Below are positions 23,089-29,353 of a stretch of DNA of 34,656 nt, in pieces; position 1 is the first letter of the stretch, and each line of letters starts with the position of its first letter. The stretch spans positions 1-34,656 of the forward strand of contig CAKKRE010000024.1 of assembly GCA_919902505.1 (NCBI GenBank). The letters run 5' to 3'. The notes beneath the pieces were generated by a model. That model was given only the letters and a program-made list of their open reading frames with translations, made no database searches and was not told the origin of the DNA. Both the position numbers and the translations under genes were made by a program. The DNA is from Nitrospiraceae bacterium (GTDB taxonomy: Bacteria; Nitrospirota; Nitrospiria; Nitrospirales; Nitrospiraceae).

Positions 23089-24819
23089 TCATGAAGCGGG
23101 GTGAACAGTGGCCTGAAACGACACTCGCCGGTCCTGGGGCAGCGTGGCGGCGCCCTGCGTGGGCGTAGATTCAGCCGAGGGGACAATCCCGTGAGTGCGA
23201 AATGTGATTGAGGAAAAGGTCCCGGGATGGAGGACATCGAGGACCGACCGGGCGCGACCTTCGCTCAGCCGTTGGTTCCGGCTTGACCGGCCCAGGACGT
23301 CGGTTTGGCCGGTGATCTCGATCGTCACCGTTGCGCCGGAGAGACGCGCCAGCTCGTCCAGCTGATGCAGGAGCTCTGATATGCGACGCACCCCCTGAAG
23401 TTGTTCCGGTGATTGGATCGTCGCCGTTCCCTGTTGGAACAGAATCCAGACCCCTGCCATCCGTTGGACCAGTGCCTCAAGCGATTGAGCGACGAGGCGT
23501 CGGTCGTCATATTCGGTGATGCCGGGGAGCAGGCGCGCCAACGGGCGGCTCTGCCGGACCCACTCGGCGCTGGCTGTGCCGGTGGCCGTGAGGCGCGGTC
23601 CTTCTAGGGTCAAGCGAACTGTGTCTGGGGGTGACAGGACGATTCCGGCTCGTTTCAGGGTGAACGCGGCGTCGAGGGCGTAGTAGGGGCTCCATTTTGC
23701 TTCGACTCGATCGGCGGCCATCCCACTGCCCTGCAAAAGCGCGTCCGGATCAGCGGCCAACGGGTCGCGCAGCCCGGTGAGCACATACCGATCGCCTGCT
23801 GAATGCGTGGAGGTGACGACGAGGCCCGGTTCCGAGGCCAGCCGGTCCAGATAGGCCTGCCAGTGTTGGCGGTCTTGAAAGGCCGACAGTCCCCACCAGA
23901 CTGCTCCCAGGACGATCGTCGAGAGGAGGATCCACGTGATGGGCGCAATGGCACGCCGGCGCGTTTCAAACTGGGTCCGCAGGCACTCTTCCAGGAGCGG
24001 TGTGGTCCCGGTAAAGGGTGCCGCATCACCACTGAAGCGTGTCAGCGCATCGAAATGTTCGGCGTGAATGCGATTGAGCGTGTCCTGGAGGTGAACGTGA
24101 AACGTCTCCGGTGGCGTGCCACGTATGACGGCCGCGAGGATTGCCGAGGGGCCCTGTTCGATCCAGACGGTCAGATCACCGACTTGCAAGGTGTTCAACG
24201 CCTGATCGGGCGTTGCGCCGAACGAGTCCTGGACGAAGCTCCGAATCGCCGACAACATGCCAGAGACCAGGGTCTCATCCTGCACGGCGACCGCGTCGCC
24301 GGCCGCGTGCGCGAGCAGCAGGCCGGTCTGTGCGTGAATGAGAAAGACCTGCTCGACTCGATAGCAGAGGGTATGCAGCAGGACGATTTCGGCGAACGGT
24401 TTGCCGGTGCGTAAGGCCTCCAGCCGCCATTGCATGCTTCGGACCGAGAGGCTGTGTTCAATGGTTTGATTGAGCGATTGCACCATGCTGCGCAAGGCAT
24501 TGGCGATGGCCTGGCGGATCGCCGGCATCATGATCGGAGCGATCGTATCGACGATCATGTGGGGCTGTTTGCGCACGGAGACCCCCAGCGCTTCGGAGAC
24601 GTGAGGAGTGAGTGCATGGGTCAGCCGGTGGTCAGTCTCCCCACGAAGCGCGATCGCCTCGGGAAGCACGCGATTCAGATTGTGGGCGTTGAGGTCGAGA
24701 TGTTCGACCTGCTCTTGCAGTTGCTCCAGACGCGATTGCTCGGGCGCCAGGAGGAGGCTGCGCAATTCGGCATAGTCGCGTTCGACCGCCGGCGTGCCGG
24801 CTTTAGGTGCGTGCGCCAT
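23089..24819 (-). CDS. Inner-membrane protein joining a Roadblock-like domain to a periplasmic OmpA domain
   Basis: 576-residue protein without a signal peptide. Residues 15-130 are helical. Residues about 135-235 look like a Roadblock/LC7-type module (Val-Phe-Leu-Ile-His-x-x-Thr-Gly-Leu-Leu-Leu-Ala-His, later Asp-Leu-Thr-Val-Trp-Ile-Glu-Gln-Gly). One membrane helix lies at about 291-312. The periplasmic part has a BON-like stretch (about 318-420) and an OmpA peptidoglycan-binding domain near the end (Thr-Asp-Val-Leu-Gly, then Asn-Gln-Arg-Leu-Ser-Glu-Gly-Arg-Ala). Topology therefore puts the Roadblock-like part in the cytoplasm, next to the GTPase encoded 12 bases downstream, and the OmpA part on the wall. 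Roadblock proteins such as MglB regulate small GTPases; the same is inferred here. The Roadblock assignment is by eye and should be treated as probable. Confidence 0.88.
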   Translation of the reverse strand: MAHAPKAGTPAVERDYAELRSLLLAPEQSRLEQLQEQVEHLDLNAHNLNRVLPEAIALRGETDHRLTHALTPHVSEALGVSVRKQPHMIVDTIAPIMMPAIRQAIANALRSMVQSLNQTIEHSLSVRSMQWRLEALRTGKPFAEIVLLHTLCYRVEQVFLIHAQTGLLLAHAAGDAVAVQDETLVSGMLSAIRSFVQDSFGATPDQALNTLQVGDLTVWIEQGPSAILAAVIRGTPPETFHVHLQDTLNRIHAEHFDALTRFSGDAAPFTGTTPLLEECLRTQFETRRRAIAPITWILLSTIVLGAVWWGLSAFQDRQHWQAYLDRLASEPGLVVTSTHSAGDRYVLTGLRDPLAADPDALLQGSGMAADRVEAKWSPYYALDAAFTLKRAGIVLSPPDTVRLTLEGPRLTATGTASAEWVRQSRPLARLLPGITEYDDRRLVAQSLEALVQRMAGVWILFQQGTATIQSPEQLQGVRRISELLHQLDELARLSGATVTIEITGQTDVLGRSSRNQRLSEGRARSVLDVLHPGTFSSITFRTHGIVPSAESTPTQGAATLPQDRRVSFQATVHPAS

Positions 24820-24935
24820 CCCGTCTCCGTGGCCTGAAGGAAGGAGGGTATTCTACGCGACACATCGTTGTCGGGGAAACAGCCGTACGCGCGGTCTGAA
24901 GGGCAGACCGGAACCGTTGACGAGTCGGCGTGGAG

Positions 24936-25553
24936 TTAGGCCTGCTGTGGAGGCTGGTCATGCGAGAGCCTCTGAGAGAGTTCCTGGAACAACGTCGCGA
25001 GGGACGCGCGGTCGGTCTTTTGGTGTGCAAGTTGGCGAACCGCGTCGTCGAGGGTGGCCGATAAGGCGGCGTGCTGCTGGGTGAAAACACCGGAGAGGGA
25101 TGTCGCCTGATTCTGGAGCTGGGTGCGCAAATCGTGATGCGCCTGCTCGCTCTGGTCCCGCAGCTGGGTGGCCGTCTGCTGGAGCACCCCGGCCAGCGTC
25201 TGCAGCTCCGTGGTCAGGCGGCCGACGGCATCGGTGCGGTCCTGTTCTTCGGCAGTCAGGCGGCCCGTCACCGTGTCCACTTCTTTTCGAATGTATTGCT
25301 CCAGCGAGGCGAATCGTTCCTTGAGGTCGTTGCGCAATTGGGCTGCTTCTGCCAGCAACTGAGCTTCGAGTTTGGCGAAACGGCGCTCATGATCACGTAC
25401 CTGGGCGCCGAACAGAATGTCGCGGATCTTGTCGAGGTTGGTGCCGGCTGCATGCTCGTCGGTCAGCACGGATTCCGTTTCTGTGTCGGCGAGACTGCTG
25501 CCCGAGGTTCGTTCCGAACGTCGGGGGCGATCGAGGTCCGTCTGCCTGCTCAT
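24936..25553 (-). CDS. Coiled-coil protein, first gene of the GTPase operon
   Basis: 205-residue soluble protein with no signal or membrane segment. An acidic, Ser/Thr-rich N-terminus leads to a conserved-looking block (Asp-Lys-Ile-Arg-Asp-Ile-Leu-Phe-Gly, residues 41-49), then a long coiled coil to residue 195 rich in Gln, Leu, Glu and Arg. The block near Gly49 and the Lys-Thr-Asp-Arg near the end match proteins I associate with bacterial small-GTPase clusters. The ATG has AAGGAG upstream. It is 116 bases before the OmpA/Roadblock-like gene on the same strand. A structural or polar-scaffold role for the GTPase is plausible but unproven. Confidence 0.85.
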   Translation of the reverse strand: MSRQTDLDRPRRSERTSGSSLADTETESVLTDEHAAGTNLDKIRDILFGAQVRDHERRFAKLEAQLLAEAAQLRNDLKERFASLEQYIRKEVDTVTGRLTAEEQDRTDAVGRLTTELQTLAGVLQQTATQLRDQSEQAHHDLRTQLQNQATSLSGVFTQQHAALSATLDDAVRQLAHQKTDRASLATLFQELSQRLSHDQPPQQA

Positions 25554-25598
25554 GATGGGGTCTCCTTGGTCGCGATCGTTCTATCACGAAAGGGGCCT

Positions 25599-25627
25599 AG
25601 ACTAGCATGTTGCGCAGGGGGCAACAA
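25599..25627 (-). promoter_or_regulatory. Candidate promoter with operator-like inverted repeat for the GTPase operon
   Basis: On the minus strand TTGTTG (25627-25622) and TAGTCT (25604-25599) are 17 bases apart, both moderate matches. A perfect inverted repeat, TGTTGC - seven bases - GCAACA (25608-25626), overlaps the -35 box and most of the spacer, where a repressor would block polymerase. Confidence 0.4.
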
Positions 25628-25672
25628 GTCAGGTCTGGTGCCGGCGGCGTGGATGTGCAGCCTGGAGGGTGA

Positions 25673-26488
25673 TCAGCGGCTCTGGCCTGAGGATGGATTA
25701 AGTAGTCGTACCTCACGCTGAGGGAAGGGGATGTCCACCCCATCGGCTTGTAATCGTTGAATGATTGCCTGGTTGAGTTCGCTGTGAGCCGTTCCTACGG
25801 CCGCGACCTGGACCCAGGGCCGAATGGACAGGGTAATGGAGGAATCGGCGAAGCCGGCAATCCCGATCATCGGGGCCGGGTCCTGAAGTACTTTGGGGTG
25901 TCGGGTGACGAGGTCGCGCAGCACGCGTAGTGTGGTGTCGATATCGGTTCGGTAGGACACCCCGATGGAGAGATCCAGCTGTCGAATCGTCCCGAAGTTG
26001 TGCAGAATCTCTCCGACGACTTTGCGATTGGGGATCACGATCCGGGAGTGATCCGGATGCATGAGCGTCGTCGTGAAGATATCGATTTTTGCGACATCCC
26101 CGTGCACCCCTAAGAGCGACACATGTTCGCCGACCCGATAGGGTTTGGTGAAGATGATCGAGAGGCCGGCCACGACATTGCTCAAGACGCCCTGCAGGGC
26201 GAGGCCCATCCCCAAGCCGGCCACGCCGAGCCCGGCGACCAGCGGCGCGATTTGCAGGCCGAGTTGATCCAGCGCGATCAGAAGGCCGAGGATTACCACG
26301 AGGGCCTTCACCAGGCGCAGCAGCAGCAGACGGAGTGGTGGCTCCAGGTCCTGCTCGTCCAGCCAGCGTTCGAAGAGCCGCCCCACCGATTTGGCGACGA
26401 ACAGGGCGGCCACGACGACCAGGATCGCCCCCATGATTCGAAAGCCGTATTGCACGATGTATTGAGTGACCAGATTGGCCAACGACAT
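25673..26488 (-). CDS. Small-conductance mechanosensitive channel (MscS family)
   Basis: Inner-membrane tension-gated channel of 271 residues. Two or three N-terminal membrane helices are followed by the pore helix with its Gly/Ala pattern (Gly-Val-Ala-Gly-Leu-Gly-Met-Gly-Leu-Ala-Leu-Gln). The beta domain with Pro-Tyr-Arg-Val-Gly-Glu and Ile-Pro-Asn-Arg-Lys comes next, then the alpha/beta cap. Length matches E. coli MscS (286). The start at 26488 has GGGGAGG upstream; five codons before it lack support. It lies 18 bases downstream of the AsmA gene, hence the same operon. Together with MscL at 18.2 kb, the region encodes both main classes of osmotic safety valve. Confidence 0.93.
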   Translation of the reverse strand: MSLANLVTQYIVQYGFRIMGAILVVVAALFVAKSVGRLFERWLDEQDLEPPLRLLLLRLVKALVVILGLLIALDQLGLQIAPLVAGLGVAGLGMGLALQGVLSNVVAGLSIIFTKPYRVGEHVSLLGVHGDVAKIDIFTTTLMHPDHSRIVIPNRKVVGEILHNFGTIRQLDLSIGVSYRTDIDTTLRVLRDLVTRHPKVLQDPAPMIGIAGFADSSITLSIRPWVQVAAVGTAHSELNQAIIQRLQADGVDIPFPQREVRLLNPSSGQSR

Positions 26489-26506
26489 GCGTCCTCCCCG
26501 CAACTG

Positions 26507-28615
26507 TTACCGCCCGAAGAGCCCCTTCAAGAGGTCCTTGCCTTGCTGTTTGAGATCGTCCGGTTTCGCGGAACCTTTCAAGAGGTCTCCCACGGCGCCT
26601 TTGACCTTTTCCTTCACCTGCGTTTTGACTTTTCCTGCGAACATTTTTGTGTCGAGCCCATAGGAAGGGGCCTGCGTGCTGCCGGTAATGAGCAACGGCA
26701 GCGAGAGACGCCCGCCGGTCAGCGCGACTCTGGCAATGGGAGAGCCGGCCGCAATCTTCTGGCTCAAGGCCTGGGACAGATTCAGATTCAATTTCATGTC
26801 GAGCGACTGATCGAGGCCGATCGTCCCGCCGCCGGTGGCCTGAAAATCATGGCTGTCGATGAGAAGCCGTTGGACGGCGATCAGCCCTTGTTTGATCGAA
26901 AAGTCGCTTTCGATGGCGGAAAATGCGGTGGCTTTGACGTTGTCTAAGGAAACGCCGACTACTTTGAGCAACATCGAGGCCTGCTGCAATAAATTGATCC
27001 CCTCGATTTTTCCCTCTTTCACTGCCACATGGCCGGTACCTGCGAGCGCTTTGACGAGGTCCGGATGGGTCAATCCGCGCCCGCTGACTGCCAGCTCGGC
27101 GTTGGCGGTCCCGTTCATGGACACCTGGTCGGTGCCGACGGCCTGAAGGGCCGGTCCGAGTTGGAGGCCTTGAATCGAGACCGTGCTGTTGAAGGGGGGA
27201 GCTGCGGTTCCCAGGCCGAGCGTCCCCTGCGTGCGGACGAATCCGCCGAACAGTTGGAGCGAGAGGTTGGTGAGTCGCGCCTCTTGTCCCTTCATTTCGG
27301 CCGCGGCCTGCAGGTCTTTGATCTCCACCGGCTTCTTCAGTGTCAGCGCGATTGGCAGGTCGGCGGTGTTGACAAGTTTCGAGTTGGCGGTGATTTTGGC
27401 CAGTCCGTCCAGCACCGATCCTTTGACCTCGATACGTGAGCTCCCCATGGCGACGGTGAGGCCCAGGTTCGGAATCTCGGCCAGTTCGAGCGGCGCGGCT
27501 CCCTCCTTAGGCGGATATTTGGCCCGGAGGTTCATATGAAGGTCTTTGAGTTCGACCGGCTTCGTGAGGGGGATGGCAACCGGAAGATCCGCGGAGTTGA
27601 TACTGGCGGATGCCGCCGTCAGATTGGCCAAGCCTTTGGTGGCCGTGCCTTTGACGTTGATCGCCGATCCGCCCATGACCAGGGTCAATCCCAGATCGGT
27701 CAGATCGACCTGATTGGCGGGCGGGGTGTCGGGCGGAACCGGGTACAGGGCATGGAGGGTGAGGTGCACATCCTTGATCTGGACCGGCTTCGTCAGCGGC
27801 AGTGCGATGGGGAGATCCGCCGTGTCGATCTGCAGGGCATTGACGGTTGCGTCCAGGCTCCCTCCGACCGCGCGTCCCTTGAGCCCGACGGCCACTTTTC
27901 CTAGTGCCAGGTTGAACGTGAACGACTTCACGTCCAGGGTTTCAACGAGTGGACCGAAGGTGCCATCGAGCCGGACCGGCAAGTTGTAGGGCTGCACTGT
28001 CGCGCCCAGGTGTACGGTGGGGCTTTCGTCGAGGTGGACCGAGGTGAGCAGAAACTCAAGATTGTTGACGGTGTACTCGGTCGGTTTCGGGGTGGACTCG
28101 TCACGATACGAAAGTTTTCCCCCGTCGATCGAGACCCGGTCCACGGCAAACAGCGCCAGGACTTGGAGCGGACTCCCGGGCGCCTGCGCGGGGGCCTCGG
28201 GTTTCGAAGGTGTGGGCGGAGCCGATGTTTTGACACCGAGGGTCGAGATGTTGAGTTGGCCCTGGGCATTTTTCAGGACCGTGATGACCGGGTCGCGCAG
28301 GGTGATCTCCTCGACGTCGACTTTGCCCTTGAGCAGCGGCAGCAGCTTGACGCCAACATCCAGTGAAGAGAGTGATGCGAAGGGGCCTGTGCGAAAGGAC
28401 GGGTCGTCCTGGACAACGAAGCCGCCGACCCTTGCGCCGATGCGCGGCCAAATGGTGAGCCGAATGTCCTGGAGTTCGACCTTCCGGTTGAGGGCCTCTT
28501 CGATTAACGGGCGGTACCGGTCCTGATACTTGTTCAGATCGATGAGGAATGGTAACGCGACAATCAGGACGATGAGCAGCAGGATCACGACACCGATCCC
28601 GACCAGGATTTTCAT
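26507..28615 (-). CDS. AsmA-family envelope protein with internal repeats
   Basis: 702-residue protein anchored by one N-terminal membrane helix (residues 4-24) with the rest periplasmic. The N-terminal AsmA domain begins with Asp-Leu-Asn-Lys-Tyr and continues through Ile-Thr-Leu-Arg-Asp-Pro-Val. The C-terminal AsmA_2-like part has Gly-His-Val-Ala-Val-Lys-Glu-Gly-Lys-Ile-Glu-Gly. AsmA-like proteins form long lipid-binding bridges between the two membranes. The middle holds a 76-residue repeat (see separate entry), making this protein longer than E. coli AsmA (617). The ATG at 28615 has GGAGG upstream; the longer open frame overlaps the promoter. First gene of an operon with MscS. A role in phospholipid transport or outer-membrane integrity is inferred from the family. 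Confidence 0.9.
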   Translation of the reverse strand: MKILVGIGVVILLLIVLIVALPFLIDLNKYQDRYRPLIEEALNRKVELQDIRLTIWPRIGARVGGFVVQDDPSFRTGPFASLSSLDVGVKLLPLLKGKVDVEEITLRDPVITVLKNAQGQLNISTLGVKTSAPPTPSKPEAPAQAPGSPLQVLALFAVDRVSIDGGKLSYRDESTPKPTEYTVNNLEFLLTSVHLDESPTVHLGATVQPYNLPVRLDGTFGPLVETLDVKSFTFNLALGKVAVGLKGRAVGGSLDATVNALQIDTADLPIALPLTKPVQIKDVHLTLHALYPVPPDTPPANQVDLTDLGLTLVMGGSAINVKGTATKGLANLTAASASINSADLPVAIPLTKPVELKDLHMNLRAKYPPKEGAAPLELAEIPNLGLTVAMGSSRIEVKGSVLDGLAKITANSKLVNTADLPIALTLKKPVEIKDLQAAAEMKGQEARLTNLSLQLFGGFVRTQGTLGLGTAAPPFNSTVSIQGLQLGPALQAVGTDQVSMNGTANAELAVSGRGLTHPDLVKALAGTGHVAVKEGKIEGINLLQQASMLLKVVGVSLDNVKATAFSAIESDFSIKQGLIAVQRLLIDSHDFQATGGGTIGLDQSLDMKLNLNLSQALSQKIAAGSPIARVALTGGRLSLPLLITGSTQAPSYGLDTKMFAGKVKTQVKEKVKGAVGDLLKGSAKPDDLKQQGKDLLKGLFGR
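27308..27820 (-). repeat. 76-codon internal repeat in the AsmA gene
   Basis: Residues 266, 342 and 418 each start an Ala-Asp-Leu-Pro-(Ile/Val)-Ala segment followed by a Thr/Lys-Lys-Pro-Val-x-(Ile/Leu)-Lys-Asp motif, exactly 76 residues (228 bases) apart. The first two units are full length and alignable throughout. The third keeps only its first 20 residues or so before diverging. Confidence 0.7.
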
Positions 28616-28642
28616 CACGTGCCTCCGCTGAAATAGTCCCGC

Positions 28643-28671
28643 AGTATAGGAATGCGCGCCGGAGGGGTCAA
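28643..28671 (-). promoter_or_regulatory. Sigma-70 promoter of the AsmA-MscS operon
   Basis: On the minus strand TTGACC (28671-28666) and TATACT (28648-28643) have the optimal 17-base spacing. The start site near 28636 gives a 20-base leader to the ATG at 28615. Confidence 0.6.
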
Positions 28672-28778
28672 TGGTGGCATCCTTGGGGGCAGTCGCCACG
28701 GGGCCCTCGGGGGTCTCCCGATCGCGGTCGGACTTCCCTTCACCATCGCAGTGTCATGTTTGCAGGCTCCGGCTTACC

Positions 28779-28807
28779 TTGCCGCACCAAAACCTGCGTG
28801 ATAAGAT
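28779..28807 (+). promoter_or_regulatory. Candidate sigma-70 promoter of tRNA-Ser
   Basis: TTGCCG (28779-28784), 17 bases, TAAGAT (28802-28807). Transcription would begin near 28814, about 20 bases before the tRNA. Confidence 0.5.
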
Positions 28808-28833
28808 GCGACCCCTTGAAGTCGTCCGATCGC

Positions 28834-28923
<90 letters not shown>

Positions 28924-28986
28924 TCGAACAGAGCCCTGCAAGGTTGAGAAGGCGTGTGAGTTGGAATTGCCATTGCGAACGGACGC

Positions 28987-29109
28987 GGTGGGATTCGAAC
29001 GAGGGGGATCGCGGGGGAGATACTCCCCTGCGTGGGGAGACACGAGGGGGCGGGCCCCCTCAGTGGGAGCGCGTGAGCGCGACTTCGAATGCCCACCCTC
29101 TCCGCCATC
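28987..29109 (+). other. Decayed tRNA-Ser-like element with multiple hairpins
   Basis: Positions 29084-29109 repeat the last 25 bases of tRNA-Ser (TTCGAAT, one extra G, then CCCACCCTCTCCGCCATC). A 92-base span, 29016-29107, mimics a tRNA: GGAGA pairs with TCTCC as part of an acceptor stem and CCA ends it. A D-arm-like hairpin CTCCCC/GGGGAG (29023-29039) and a 7-bp stem GAGGGGG/CCCCCTC (29044-29061) follow. A GTGGG at 29063 could pair with CCCAC at 29092, but a GCGC/GCGC hairpin interrupts the T-loop. At 28987-29000 there is also an inverted T-arm copy, GGTGGGATTCGAAC. The anticodon stem has the wrong loop size, so a functional tRNA is unlikely. Confidence 0.5.
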
Positions 29110-29122
29110 AACGTTTGCTCGA

Positions 29123-29149
29123 CCATCGCCTCGCGAATCGAGGCGATGG
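29123..29149. other. Perfect 11-bp stem-loop upstream of the SRP RNA gene
   Basis: CCATCGCCTCG and CGAGGCGATGG pair perfectly around the loop CGAAT. No T-run follows on either strand. It may end the tRNA-Ser transcript or lie in the control region of ffs. Confidence 0.5.
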
Positions 29150-29170
29150 GATAGATATCGTAACTGTAAC

Positions 29171-29271
29171 GGGGCCGGGCCCTGTGCAACAGAACCCTGT
29201 GAACCCCGCCAGGTCCGGAAGGAAGCAACGGTAAGCGGTTCGTTCTGTGTGCCGCAGGATCACCTGGCCCC
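29171..29271 (+). ncRNA. ffs: Signal recognition particle RNA (4.5S type)
   Basis: The RNA core of SRP, which with Ffh directs membrane proteins to the translocon. The conserved apical domain is visible as CAGGTCCGGAAGGAAGCAAC (from 29209), the Ffh-binding internal loops with the GGAA tetraloop. The ends GGGGCC (29171) and GGCCCC (29266) pair, with partial pairing between. About 100 bases, the short bacterial form without an Alu domain. It lies 82 bases ahead of dnaX, a common arrangement. Confidence 0.9.
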
Positions 29272-29353
29272 ACTTCTTCGATGACATCTCGCCCGGCGCG
29301 TCAGGCGCCGCCGGCACCGGCGAGCACCACCGCCCCGACAGGGTCGACGCAAC

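Noticed and set aside
23803-24414. Plus-strand frame of about 200 codons opposite the OmpA/Roadblock-like gene
   Set aside because: Antisense shadow with Arg/Gly-rich composition and no domain; the minus-strand gene explains the region.
29016-29107. Functional second tRNA (considered Ser or selenocysteine type)
   Set aside because: The anticodon stem-loop does not give a seven-base loop, two acceptor pairs are lost, no TCA anticodon is correctly placed, and the T-arm is interrupted by a hairpin.
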